A stretch of DNA of 54,806 bases, from assembly GCA_031292145.1 (NCBI GenBank), contig JARLHR010000132.1, positions 1 through 54,806 on the forward strand. Reading direction: 5' to 3'. Shown here piece by piece: positions 1 to 8,839 of this stretch. The position numbers were made by a program, and so were the translations under genes. Source of the stretch: Clostridium sp. (GTDB taxonomy: Bacteria > Bacillota > Clostridia > Clostridiales > Clostridiaceae). The notes beneath the pieces were generated by a model that was given only the letters and a program-made list of their open reading frames with translations, did no database searches and was not told where the DNA came from. Every line of letters begins with the position of its first letter. Within the stretch, counting starts at the first letter, position 1.

Positions 1-2
1 CT

Positions 3-125
3 CATTCATGGATGAATCGCTTTAGAAAATTGCTTGTCCGATTTGAAAAAACAGATGCTTCCTATTTGGGGCTTATTAAGCTTGCATGTGCTTTTATTGC
101 TTTTAGAAAAATAGAAATTATTTAG
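3..125 (+). mobile_element. C-terminal end of an IS-type (IS5/IS4-like) transposase, cut by the window edge
   Basis: An open frame runs in from the left edge and ends at TAG 123-125. It reads HSWMNRFRKLLVRFEK, then a stretch with LGLIKLACAFIAFRK. This is the usual tail of IS5-family DDE transposases, where a basic helix (MNRFRRL-R-E) is followed by a hydrophobic segment near the C-terminus. Whether the element is intact cannot be told, because everything upstream lies outside the window. No terminal inverted repeat was identified just after the stop. The family assignment rests on the pattern of about 40 residues. Confidence 0.6.
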
Positions 126-272
126 GGATAAGCTCTAAGTCTAGATATATTTACCCGGTATATCCATTACTGATGGTTTTATCATATATGGGATTTAAAG
201 ATGCATATGATTATATGTCAAAAAAAAATCTTATGCAATGCTTATCATCACTTAGAAAGAGGTCATAAAAAT

Positions 273-484
273 ATGCAAAAAATAGTTTATACTATATTTA
301 TAATTATGTTACTTGTTCCATGTTTTTTGTTTCCTGTGAAGCAATTACAGCTCAAAATATAAATATTAATTCTAATTCTGGGGTAAATGGTTTTCCTGGG
401 ATGGGCCATCCAGGTATGAACTATGGTCAAGGTCCTAGAATGAACGACAAATCAGATATAAACGGTAATAAAAGGATGCATTAA
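273..484 (+). pseudogene. Small exported protein, frameshifted
   Basis: ATG 273 follows a good ribosome site (GAAAGAGG, about 10 nt upstream). It encodes a signal-peptide-like start (MQKIVYTIFIIMLLVPC) and then stops at residue 29 in that frame. One base shift in the T-rich stretch near 322-330 joins it to a frame encoding CEAITAQNININ and then a Gly/Asn/Met/Pro-rich tail with GFPGMGHPGMN, ending at TAA 482-484. Joined, the product is about 70 residues: a signal peptide plus a short flexible exported segment. A strong terminator follows, so the locus was once a complete transcription unit. The family is not recognised. The shift could be a real mutation or an error in a homopolymer. Confidence 0.45.
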
Positions 485-504
485 CTTACTACATCTAATG
501 AAAT

Positions 505-541
505 AAAGCAGTAATTGGACTTCTCCAAGTTACTGCTTTTA
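505..541 (+). terminator. Rho-independent terminator after the small exported gene
   Basis: The arms AAGCAGTAA-TTGGA and TCCAA-(g)TTACTGCTT form a long stem with a CTTC loop, followed by TTTATAT. It lies about 20 nt after the stop at 484 and can also serve the pectate lyase, which points toward it from the other strand. Confidence 0.75.
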
Positions 542-643
542 TATATTAAAAAACTTTAGAACTGAATTTTAAATTTAGGTTAATTAATTGATCAAATTAT
601 ATATAGATATAAGGTAAACTAATTATTTTTAATTATTATCTTA

Positions 644-1927
644 TCAACTCCAGAAACTAAAACTCATATGTGATGGAATCTTTTTAGCAGTAAGTTCTGA
701 TCTCATCTTTGTTATTGCCGCATCAACTTCTGTTCTTATAGCTGCTTGTTTTGCTGCTGGTACAATGGTTATAGTTCCACCACTTGGAGCTTTTAAATTA
801 TTTGATGAAAATGCTTGTGCATTTGTAAATGATGTTCCAACTTTCATAAGGTCAAGAGAATAGTCAGCTGCTCCATTTCCTAATGACATACCATTAGTTA
901 AGTTAATTATACCAACTCCGTTGTTTTGATCAAAACCTTTTGATGTGTTGTCAACAGCTAGGCAATCCTTCATATTTCTAACACCACTTGTTGCGCTACC
1001 ATATTTTGATGCTCCTGAGCCAAGCTTAAATCCATTACCATTTCCAGTTGACGTACCAATTGTTAAATCCTTATCTACAGGAAGTCCATGTGCTGAATCA
1101 TATTTTCCAGTATAAACTGTTGGATCACCACAGTGATATGCTACACAATGGTCGTATGTTATATCACTGCTACCTGAACCAAAACTGTCCCAAGCATCAT
1201 CTGAGTTTTCAGCTGATACACAGTATGAGAATACAGTACCAGTTCCAACGAAAAGCTTTGGCGAAAATCCATCAGCATTTCCACCGCTTGTAAGTATATC
1301 AAAGTTTCTGTAAGATACACAGCCTGTTATATGATTATTATTTGGATATATTTTAAGTGTATCACTACCTGAAATCTGAAGACCTGCATCACCATTATAG
1401 CTAAATACGCAGTCAATAATGTTATTACTATCAGGTTTAGATGATGTTGAAGTAGGTTTTATAAGCATACCATTATCATATGCCTTTTCAATTGTAAGTC
1501 CTTGAATTGTATAATTACCTCCACTTACTTTTATACCTACATAAGCATCACCAGTTGCAGTAGGACTTGCTTTCTGAGCTACTGTTCTAAATGAAGAGAA
1601 ATCTAGCACTGGTGAATATCCAGTTGCTGCCTTAATTGTAATACCTGAATTCACTTTATCAAGTACAAGTTGGCTTGTACAATCAAGAGTATTGGCTGCA
1701 ATTTCTATTGTTTGTCCACTAGTTGCAGAAGCAACAGCTGCTTTTAGCTGATCAAAAGTTGCAACTGTAATAACACTAGCATTTGTACTAGCTGTACTTG
1801 TAGTAATTTTTGAACTAGTCGTAGCCGCAAGCGCATTAACATTATAATTCCCAGATAAATAACAAACAGACAAAGCCATAGATGCAACAACAAATTTTGA
1901 TACAATCATTTTTAACTTTTTAGACAT
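644..1927 (-). CDS. Secreted pectate lyase, polysaccharide lyase family 9
   Basis: 427 residues with a Sec signal peptide (about 1-35, cleavage near ALA-A) and then a right-handed parallel beta-helix. It cleaves polygalacturonate by calcium-dependent beta-elimination outside the cell. The family-9 signature residues are visible: NADGF (Asp219), SDDAWD (Asp243, Asp244, Asp247; calcium ligands) and GNGFKLG (Lys301, the probable base). The spacing 219/243/244/247 matches that of the Pel9A calcium ligands (209/233/234/237); Lys301 lies further along, so there is an insertion before it. The ATG is set by AAGGAGATG 8-9 nt upstream. No carbohydrate-binding module is present. The leader and first codons are triplicated upstream. 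Pectin use fits a plant-polymer-degrading clostridium. Confidence 0.88.
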   Translation of the reverse strand: MSKKLKMIVSKFVVASMALSVCYLSGNYNVNALAATTSSKITTSTASTNASVITVATFDQLKAAVASATSGQTIEIAANTLDCTSQLVLDKVNSGITIKAATGYSPVLDFSSFRTVAQKASPTATGDAYVGIKVSGGNYTIQGLTIEKAYDNGMLIKPTSTSSKPDSNNIIDCVFSYNGDAGLQISGSDTLKIYPNNNHITGCVSYRNFDILTSGGNADGFSPKLFVGTGTVFSYCVSAENSDDAWDSFGSGSSDITYDHCVAYHCGDPTVYTGKYDSAHGLPVDKDLTIGTSTGNGNGFKLGSGASKYGSATSGVRNMKDCLAVDNTSKGFDQNNGVGIINLTNGMSLGNGAADYSLDLMKVGTSFTNAQAFSSNNLKAPSGGTITIVPAAKQAAIRTEVDAAITKMRSELTAKKIPSHMSFSFWS

Positions 1928-2299
1928 AAAAACATCTCCTTTTCATTATTAAATATGTGTACTCCAAATTAATAATTTTATATGCATCTTGAAATACGAC
2001 ATATGTTCACGTTTGCAATAAAAAGTATATTTTGATACGATTAATTTAAATTTCTTAAATCCAAAAACATCTCCTTTTCATTAATTTAATTATGTACAAT
2101 AAGTTAATAATTTTTTATACATCTTTAAATTTAACATATGTTCACGTTTTCAACGAATTGCAAATTCTAGTACGATTATTTTTATTTCTTTAACTATAAA
2201 AATATTTTCTTGTTTATTATTAAATATATGTATTCTAAATTAATAATCTTACGTACATCTTTACATTTGAATTTTGTTCACGTTTACAATAAAACTTTA
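1895..2299 (-). repeat. Three tandem 135-bp units of the pectate lyase 5' end and leader
   Basis: Units 1895-2029, 2030-2164 and 2165-2299 align with an exact period of 135 bp. The marker AAAAACATCTCC (the complement of the ribosome site) begins at 1928, 2063 and, as a variant, 2198. Unit 1 contains the live ribosome site and first codons (MSKKLKMIVSK). Unit 2 on the minus strand keeps AAGGAGATG followed by codons reading -FKKFKLIVSK, but its ATG has become GGA. Unit 3 reads -VKEIKIIV with ATA in place of ATG and a decayed ribosome site. The units are therefore decayed copies of the start of the same or a paralogous gene. Confidence 0.85.
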
Positions 2300-2398
2300 A
2301 CATTTTAACTACTTATTGTCAATACATTCATTTAATTTTTTTTAATTAATTGTTATGTGATTTTACTTTGTTTACAGAACTATGTTACATTTAACAGT

Positions 2399-2431
2399 AA
2401 AAAATCATGCTGTTATTTAGCATGATTTTTA
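2399..2431 (-). terminator. Terminator after the 43-residue gene
   Basis: AAAAATCATGCT and AGCATGATTTTT form a perfect 12-bp stem around a 7-nt loop. On the minus strand it is followed by a T-run, about 40 nt after the stop of the small gene at 2471-2602. It is nearly symmetrical and may also work on the plus strand. Confidence 0.7.
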
Positions 2432-2449
2432 CACCGTGTTATGCCCCTT

Positions 2450-2473
2450 TGTTATTTTTTTGATTGTGCCTTA
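2450..2473. repeat. Terminal remnant of the R1 MITE-like repeat
   Basis: TTATTTTTTTGATTGTGCCTTA is nearly identical to the right end of the R1 copy at 37031-37192. No matching left end is present nearby, so only one terminus remains. Its final TTA provides, on the minus strand, the TAA stop codon of the small gene at 2471-2602. Confidence 0.6.
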
Positions 2474-2602
2474 TATTCTAGGAAGGCCTTTTACCGGTTT
2501 ATGCCTCTTCCTATTTTCCGCCGACTTTTGTGTATTTGATGTGCTTGATGTATTTGATGAATTATTATCATCATTATTTGTAATAATTTTATAGTTTGTC
2601 AT
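2471..2602 (-). CDS. 43-residue hydrophilic protein of unknown function
   Basis: ATG 2602 is preceded by GAGGTGAGG at a good distance. The product begins MTNYKIITNNDD, continues with a Ser/Thr/Asn-rich middle, and ends in a basic tail (ENRKRHKPVKGLPRI). There is no membrane segment, and no family is recognised. The ribosome site and the perfect terminator at 2399-2431 argue for real expression. The TAA stop comes from the end of an R1 repeat, so the present C-terminus may be a truncation of a longer ancestor. It could be a small regulatory or structural peptide; nothing in the sequence decides this. Confidence 0.45.
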   Translation of the reverse strand: MTNYKIITNNDDNNSSNTSSTSNTQKSAENRKRHKPVKGLPRI

Positions 2603-2863
2603 TTTTTCCTCACCTCATTTTTAGTTTTAACTTCTTATGATGTTTATATTCATAATCTAAACTAAACTGTGAAATAACATTTTCATTACATAATACTTCT
2701 AGTAATATGCAATACAAGTTTTCCTATTCTCGAGATTACATTCATATTTTTCGAATTTCTTGCCTTTTAATTCTCTGTAATCCATAAGGTATACAAGCAT
2801 TTTTCAGCATTCAATTATCAATTGATATTATTTCTGCTACAATTTTAGCAATTGAAATAAATT

Positions 2864-4567
2864 CTACTGGTGGACGAACTTATCATTCATTTTTGATGAA
2901 TATATAGCATAATCATACCCACCATTTCCCTTAACTTCATACATTGCTAAATCAGCCTTTTTAATTAAAGTATCTGAATCCTTGCCGTGTTCAGGGAATA
3001 TACTTATACCTATACTTGCTCCAACAATTAAACATTCTTTATTATAAATAAACGGTTTTCTTAATGCTTTTTGAATCTTTTCTGCAATTTCTTGAATATA
3101 TGCATTAGACCTTAAGACTGCAAATATAATTATAAATTCATCTCCACCAATTCTACTAATTTTATCATCCGTACCTATAGAATCCTTTAATGTATCTGCC
3201 ACATTTTTAAGTACCTTATCACCAACTTGATGTCCATAATTATCATTTATACTTTTAAACCCATCTAAGTCTATAAAAAGTATTGCAAAACTCTTACTTT
3301 TGCTTTCTAATAGCTTATTAAGATTTTCTAACATCATTTTTCTATTAGGAAGTTCTGTAAGGGGATCGTAATAAACAAAATGACGAATTTGTTCTTCCGC
3401 TCGTATTCTATCTTGAATCTGATTTTTAAGCATTATATTTGTTTCTTCTAATTTTAAAGTATACTTCTTTTCTATTTCTGATATTTTTTTTCTTTCTGAA
3501 ATATCATGTAACAAAATTACAACACCTAATATATCGCTATATTCATCATATATAACTGTACTTGACAATTCGCATAGAATGTAATCTTCATCTTTTTTCT
3601 GTAAATTAACTTCCACATTTTTCACATAACACTTTTCCATTATAGTATTAAAATCAAAGTCTATATAATCTATTAATGCACTAAATGGTTTTCCTTCTAA
3701 TTCTTTAAACTTGTAATCAGTTATAATTAATGACGCATCATTGCAATTTTGAATAATGAAATTTTCATCTAAAATGAAAATTGGCTCAATAACAGTATTA
3801 AAAATATATTCTGATACATACCTTGAAGTAGCTAACATCATTCCATGCTTATTTATTGCATAAAAAATACCACCTAAAGCTATAGCTCCTGTCAAAACTG
3901 CTGAAGGAAAGATAATTATACCCCTTATAGGTAAAATAAAATCTGTAATTATTCCTATAATGATGCTTATAATACACGTTGTTAAAATAATTCTAATTTG
4001 TTTTCTTTCTCTATTCTTTTTAGAATATTTTCCTCTTAAAAATAATATTACAATACCTGATATATCAATAATAATAGCCCATATACTATAAACAACTTGA
4101 AAAAACAGCTCTGGTGATACATCAATCCAGCCATAATATTCCTGAACCATTGCTGTAGATGGTTCAACTATAATATTGCCTACAAATAACATTGTTGTAG
4201 GAACGTATGCTAAAAACTTAATTATAGAAATATATTTTTCTTGATCTGCATTATTGAGCAAAAACGCAAAATACAGCCAAAATCCATCAAAAAAGCAATA
4301 ACCTAAAACAGAAACCCCTCTCCAAAAAAAGGCTACATTTACATTCTCAGTAATTAACATCATTGCATATCCACCTGCCCAAAGGCTACAACAAATGCTT
4401 AAACGTAAAAATATCTGATTAGTTTTTGATTTTCTATCTAGTTTATAACTATATATACCTAAAAATAAGTACAACATACAACATAAAAAAAGTAATATAA
4501 ATAAAGCAATTTTAATAATACCACCTCCGGTATAACATATTTTAACAATTCCTAATTGATATAGCAT
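2864..4567 (-). CDS. Membrane sensor diguanylate cyclase (7TM-type N-terminus, PAS, GGDEF)
   Basis: Makes cyclic di-GMP from two GTP, probably in response to a membrane or ligand signal. About 230 N-terminal residues form seven to eight hydrophobic segments of the 7TM histidine-kinase-type sensor. A PAS domain (about 255-365), a short coiled coil and a GGDEF domain follow; the intact RIGGDEF motif lies near residue 475 after LFIDLDGFKSIND. There is no EAL domain. The start is uncertain. ATG 4567 has no well-placed ribosome site, whereas a strong GGAGG (minus strand, 4528-4524) lies 7 nt before an in-frame ATT at 4516, directly before the first membrane helix. It stands alone, divergent from the Ser/Thr kinase gene. 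Confidence 0.85.
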   Translation of the reverse strand: MLYQLGIVKICYTGGGIIKIALFILLFLCCMLYLFLGIYSYKLDRKSKTNQIFLRLSICCSLWAGGYAMMLITENVNVAFFWRGVSVLGYCFFDGFWLYFAFLLNNADQEKYISIIKFLAYVPTTMLFVGNIIVEPSTAMVQEYYGWIDVSPELFFQVVYSIWAIIIDISGIVILFLRGKYSKKNRERKQIRIILTTCIISIIIGIITDFILPIRGIIIFPSAVLTGAIALGGIFYAINKHGMMLATSRYVSEYIFNTVIEPIFILDENFIIQNCNDASLIITDYKFKELEGKPFSALIDYIDFDFNTIMEKCYVKNVEVNLQKKDEDYILCELSSTVIYDEYSDILGVVILLHDISERKKISEIEKKYTLKLEETNIMLKNQIQDRIRAEEQIRHFVYYDPLTELPNRKMMLENLNKLLESKSKSFAILFIDLDGFKSINDNYGHQVGDKVLKNVADTLKDSIGTDDKISRIGGDEFIIIFAVLRSNAYIQEIAEKIQKALRKPFIYNKECLIVGASIGISIFPEHGKDSDTLIKKADLAMYEVKGNGGYDYAIYSSKMNDKFVHQ

Positions 4568-4808
4568 AATTTATTAAATTATATCCCCTATATTTTCAAC
4601 AAATATTCTAATGCTTTAGCATCTTTTTCCACAGTATCATTTTATTATTAATTTTAAAACTATTCAATGTTTTTTAGTAAATCTGTACATAATAAAAACC
4701 TTTCTTTTATTAACTCCCTATATTCCTCTTGTTAACTTTTTCCACCTTAGCATATCAAATTATATATGATATAATATTGGCAGCACTGTTTTTTATAGGG
4801 GGACATAT

Positions 4809-6320
4809 ATGGTAGGTACATTACTTTTAAACAGGTATGAGTTATTAGAAAAAATTGGTGAAGGTGGCATGGGCATTGTTTATAAAGCAAAATGCTCTTT
4901 ATTAAATAGATTTGTAGCTGTGAAAATATTAAAATCAGAATTGAGCACAAATGAAGATTTTATTGCCAGATTTAAAAGAGAGGCTAATTCAGTTGCGAAC
5001 TTATCATATCCAGGTATTGTTAGTATTTATGATGTTGGCGTAGAAAATAATATTAATTTTATAATAATGGAATATATTAAGGGCAAAACATTAAAACAAA
5101 TAATAAAAGAAAATAGCAGACTTTCTCCATTAAAAACTTTAGAAATCTCTTCACAGATTGCTAAAGCACTTCAATATGCGCATAAAAATAATATAATTCA
5201 TAGGGATGTAAAACCCGATAATATTATACTTACTGAAGACAATATTGTTAAGCTAATGGATTTTGGAATAGCCAAGGTTACTGATTCAGTAACCTTAACA
5301 AATTCAAATAAGATTATAGGTTCTGTACATTATTTTTCACCAGAACAGGCTAAAGGAAAATTTATAGATCATAGAACTGATATATATTCCTTAGGTATTG
5401 TCATGTATGAGATGATTACTGGACAAGTTCCTTTTAACGGAGATACCTCTATTTCTATCGCTATGATGCATATTCAGGAACCAATTATTCCTCCACAAGA
5501 AATAATTCATGATATACCTGAAAATATAAATAAAGTGATTTTAAAAGCATTAGAAAAAGATCCAATTGATAGATTTCAAACCGCTAAAGAACTTTTTGAT
5601 ATTTCAAATTTACTTAAAGATAATTTAAGTTTAAATTTAAACTTAAATACTAACTCAATAGATACTGCAAAAACTATGATTCTAGAAGAAAATACATTAT
5701 TACCTGATACGATTTCTGATTCAACAGTTGTACTGAAGCAAGAAGAAATCCCGGAAACTATACTTCTTAAAGAAAATACGGAGAAATCTTCTAAAGAAAA
5801 TATTATTAAAAATAACAATAGTAAAAATAAAAGAATCATCTTAATAGCGGGATTAATTATTTTTTCTATAATTACTGGTGTATTAGGAAAATACATTTTT
5901 AAAGGTACTTCAGATGACACTTTAAAAAAGCCACTTGTTAAAACGGACATTGAAAAAACGGATCCTGAAAAAAGTACAGTTTCAAACGAAAGTAAAACGC
6001 CACCAGATAATGAAAAGAAAATTGTGCCTTTACTTAAAGGAAAGACACAATCTATGGCTGAAAGCCTTGTAACTAACAATGGTTTTTTGCTTGGAAATGT
6101 CACAACTGAATATAGTGATACTATTCCCAAAGGATTAATTATTAATCAATCTCCTGTTGCAGATACGTATTATGAAGATAATGGAACGATTGATTTAGTT
6201 ATAAGTCAAGGACAAAAGGTTAACCAAGTTATCCCACAAACAAAACAAAATGGAAATAATAATGGGAACGGTAATGGAAAAGATAAAGAAGATAAACCCA
6301 AAAAGGGAAAAAATAAATGA
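4809..6320 (+). CDS. Orphan PASTA-type serine/threonine kinase (PrkC/PknB family)
   Basis: A membrane-anchored eukaryote-like kinase that senses wall fragments through its PASTA domain and phosphorylates cytoplasmic proteins. The kinase domain (10-270) has the glycine loop GEGGMG (17-22), Lys39 in VAVK, HRDVKPDN (Asp133), DFG (151-153) and SPEQ. A linker with TMILEE and TVVLKQEE-like Thr sites, possible autophosphorylation sites, leads to one membrane helix (343-361). A single PASTA domain (about 405-470) and an Asn/Gly/Lys-rich tail follow. Standard PrkC proteins carry three or more PASTA repeats, so this one is short. No PrpC phosphatase or rsgA neighbour is present, so it is probably a second kinase outside the housekeeping locus. 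GGGGGA precedes the ATG. Confidence 0.9.
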   Translation: MVGTLLLNRYELLEKIGEGGMGIVYKAKCSLLNRFVAVKILKSELSTNEDFIARFKREANSVANLSYPGIVSIYDVGVENNINFIIMEYIKGKTLKQIIKENSRLSPLKTLEISSQIAKALQYAHKNNIIHRDVKPDNIILTEDNIVKLMDFGIAKVTDSVTLTNSNKIIGSVHYFSPEQAKGKFIDHRTDIYSLGIVMYEMITGQVPFNGDTSISIAMMHIQEPIIPPQEIIHDIPENINKVILKALEKDPIDRFQTAKELFDISNLLKDNLSLNLNLNTNSIDTAKTMILEENTLLPDTISDSTVVLKQEEIPETILLKENTEKSSKENIIKNNNSKNKRIILIAGLIIFSIITGVLGKYIFKGTSDDTLKKPLVKTDIEKTDPEKSTVSNESKTPPDNEKKIVPLLKGKTQSMAESLVTNNGFLLGNVTTEYSDTIPKGLIINQSPVADTYYEDNGTIDLVISQGQKVNQVIPQTKQNGNNNGNGNGKDKEDKPKKGKNK

Positions 6321-6354
6321 TTCATGTTAATCACTAATCTTAAATAAACTTACC

Positions 6355-6541
6355 GAAATCAAATACATTTTTATTCCTCAGGGCTATGAAAATATCGCTG
6401 AAAGCACTATAAGGAAGGTTGCATCCAATTTAGCTTGCTCCAACTATTCAGTTAGACAAGCAAAATTAGAACAACCTTCCTTGTAAGTGCTTTTAACAGC
6501 TCATTTTCAAATGCCTGCTTCACAAAAATGTATTTGATTTC
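6355..6541. repeat. R2 repeat, 187-bp near-palindrome, copy A
   Basis: The ends GAAATCAAATACATTTTT and AAAAATGTATTTGATTTC are exact inverted repeats. Inside, AAGGAAGGTTG pairs with CAACCTTCCTT, and further blocks pair across a roughly 20-nt centre. Its minus strand aligns along its whole length with the element at 54116-54302, also 187 bp. Here it lies between two converging genes (the kinase and glgX) and, once transcribed, would form a very long hairpin that could stop both. This explains most of the 306-bp gap between the genes; the rest shows nothing. Confidence 0.8.
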
Positions 6542-6626
6542 TGGTGCAGATATATCTAACATATAATAATTAGAAACTCTTTTTCACAAATGGCTTTTAA
6601 TTATTTTTAAACCAAGCTCTTAATTC

Positions 6627-8786
6627 TTATTTGTTATAACAAAAATCATTTACCGATACTGAACATAAAATTGCTACTGACCTTGGCTCTAATTCTATCC
6701 TTATCCCAACTCGAGGCATTTCATCAACAGATTCAATAAAATCTTTTCCCTCCGGTAATGCAGTATTAACTGCCATTCTCCATTCCAAACCTTTGGGTAA
6801 ATCCGGTAGTAACATTTGTTGTTTTTCCCAGTAAGAATTTATAGCAATATATATTATATCATCACCATTATCTGCTGCGTTTCTTCCTGCAAGCATTACT
6901 CCCATTACTCTGGTTTCTTCCCATAAATCTAGATACCACGGTATATTGCCATGCTTACTGAAAGGTGGTAGTCCACATAGAGCTGGCTGTGTATTACATC
7001 TTAACGCATGATGACTTTTCCTAAACTTTATCATATTCTTGAAAAAATTAAATATGTCTTTGTTCTTATCCAATAAGCTCCAATCTAACCACGAGATTTC
7101 ATTATCTTGACAATATGGATTATTATTTCCAAATTGTGTATTACAAAACTCATCACCAGCTAAAATCATCGGGGTACCTTGACTTGACAATAGAACAGCG
7201 CATGCATTTTTTATCATTTTTTTACGCAATTTCAATATTTCCTCATCATCAGTATATCCTTCAACTCCACAATTCCAACTATTATTTCCATTATCGCCAT
7301 CTGTATTATTCCAACCGTTGGCTTCATTGTGCTTTTCATTATAAGAATATAAATCATATAATGTGAATCCATCATGGCAAGATATAAAATTCACCGATGC
7401 ATTATCCCCTCTATATGTTGGACCATACAAATCACGAGAACCTGCAATTCTTTCAGCCACAACATGTGCTAGGCCAGCATCTCCTTTCAAGAATCTGCGA
7501 ATATCGTCTCTATACTTACCGTTCCATTCGGACCACCGATTCCATGAAGGAAAACTTCCCACTTGATATAGACCACCTGCATCCCAAGCCTCTGCAATCA
7601 ACTTAACATTCGCCAAAATAGGATCAAATGCCAAGTTCTGCAATAAAGGCGGTTTGCTCATTGGAGAGCCATCCTCATTCCTTCCAAGGATTGAAGCAAG
7701 ATCAAATCTGAATCCATCTACCCTATATTCAGTAACCCAATATCTAAGACAATCTAAAATCATCCTTTGCACCATTGGGTGATTACAGTTAAGTGTATTT
7801 CCACATCCACTAAAATTATAGTACTTCCCATTAGGCGTAAGCATGTAGTAAACATTATTATCAAAACCTTTAAAAGATATATATGGACCATTTTCATCGC
7901 CTTCAGCAGTATGATTAAAGACAACATCAAGAATTACCTCGATTCCATTCTCATGAAACTCCTTAATTAACGACTTTAACTCATCACCTTCCCTATTATA
8001 CTCTATACCAGCGGTATAGCTGGTATTTGGTGCAAAGAAACTTACTGCATTATATCCCCAATAGTCCAATAACCTCCTCCCATTTACGATTCGCATATCT
8101 TTAAGTTCATCAAATTCAAAAACTGGCATTAGCTCAACTGCATTAACTCCAAGCTCCTTTAGGTATGGTATTTTTTCAGATAAACCCTCAAAAGTACCTG
8201 GATAACCTACTCCAGAAGATGGATGTCTGGTAAAGCCGCGTACATGTAACTCATATATAATTAGATCACTCATATTAATTCCAAGTTGCTTACTAGACCC
8301 CCAGTCAAAATCATGTACAACTACTCGCGCTCTATATTGATTGGCATATTGTGGCTTAAATCCCCACTTACTCTGGCCTGTAACAGCCTTTGCATAAGGA
8401 TCAAGAAGATATTCATTTTTATCAAAAATTAACCCCCTATCTGGATTATATGGTCCATCTACACTATAAGCATATTCAAATTCTTCAATTTTTAATCCAA
8501 ATACAATCATTGAGTATACTTTACCAATTCGATAATTCTCTGGAAATGGAATGATAGCAAATGGTTCATACTCATCACCTCTAAATAGAAGTAAGTTACA
8601 TGAAGTTGCATTTTGAGAAGTAACAGTAAAGCTGACCCCTCCAGGAACAACCACTGCACCATTCTCAAGATAGAGTCCTGGGCAAATTTTAAATCCACTT
8701 TCTTCATCTATTGGAATTAAGTTTTTTCCATAAGTCTTTTCAAAGCCATAAATATCTAATTTATCTTCTAAATTATCTCTATCCAT
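6627..8786 (-). CDS. glgX: Glycogen debranching enzyme / isoamylase-type GH13 hydrolase
   Basis: Hydrolyses alpha-1,6 branch points of glycogen or limit dextrin in the cytoplasm. Its 719 residues match the usual GlgX length. The N-terminal CBM48-type beta domain (about 30-150) is followed by a GH13 barrel with all catalytic segments: DVVFNHT, DGFRFDLAS (nucleophile Asp), LIAEAWDAGGLYQVG (acid/base Glu) and SCHDGFTLYDL. No signal peptide is present. GGAGG precedes the ATG. It is not beside glgBCDAP genes, so its partners lie elsewhere. A pullulanase or isoamylase specificity cannot be excluded from sequence alone. Confidence 0.9.
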   Translation of the reverse strand: MDRDNLEDKLDIYGFEKTYGKNLIPIDEESGFKICPGLYLENGAVVVPGGVSFTVTSQNATSCNLLLFRGDEYEPFAIIPFPENYRIGKVYSMIVFGLKIEEFEYAYSVDGPYNPDRGLIFDKNEYLLDPYAKAVTGQSKWGFKPQYANQYRARVVVHDFDWGSSKQLGINMSDLIIYELHVRGFTRHPSSGVGYPGTFEGLSEKIPYLKELGVNAVELMPVFEFDELKDMRIVNGRRLLDYWGYNAVSFFAPNTSYTAGIEYNREGDELKSLIKEFHENGIEVILDVVFNHTAEGDENGPYISFKGFDNNVYYMLTPNGKYYNFSGCGNTLNCNHPMVQRMILDCLRYWVTEYRVDGFRFDLASILGRNEDGSPMSKPPLLQNLAFDPILANVKLIAEAWDAGGLYQVGSFPSWNRWSEWNGKYRDDIRRFLKGDAGLAHVVAERIAGSRDLYGPTYRGDNASVNFISCHDGFTLYDLYSYNEKHNEANGWNNTDGDNGNNSWNCGVEGYTDDEEILKLRKKMIKNACAVLLSSQGTPMILAGDEFCNTQFGNNNPYCQDNEISWLDWSLLDKNKDIFNFFKNMIKFRKSHHALRCNTQPALCGLPPFSKHGNIPWYLDLWEETRVMGVMLAGRNAADNGDDIIYIAINSYWEKQQMLLPDLPKGLEWRMAVNTALPEGKDFIESVDEMPRVGIRIELEPRSVAILCSVSVNDFCYNK

Positions 8787-8839
8787 TTTTCCTCCATATC
8801 AAATAGAATTTTAATTCAATCTATATATTTATCCTTATA

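Noticed and set aside
131-268. Plus-strand frame reading RYIYPVYPLLMVLSYMGFKDAYDYM and a basic end
   Set aside because: No start codon or ribosome site, and no recognised family; it could be a relic but cannot be supported as a gene.
5576-6130. Long minus-strand frame inside the kinase gene
   Set aside because: Lies wholly within the better supported kinase coding sequence, with no ribosome site; an antisense shadow.
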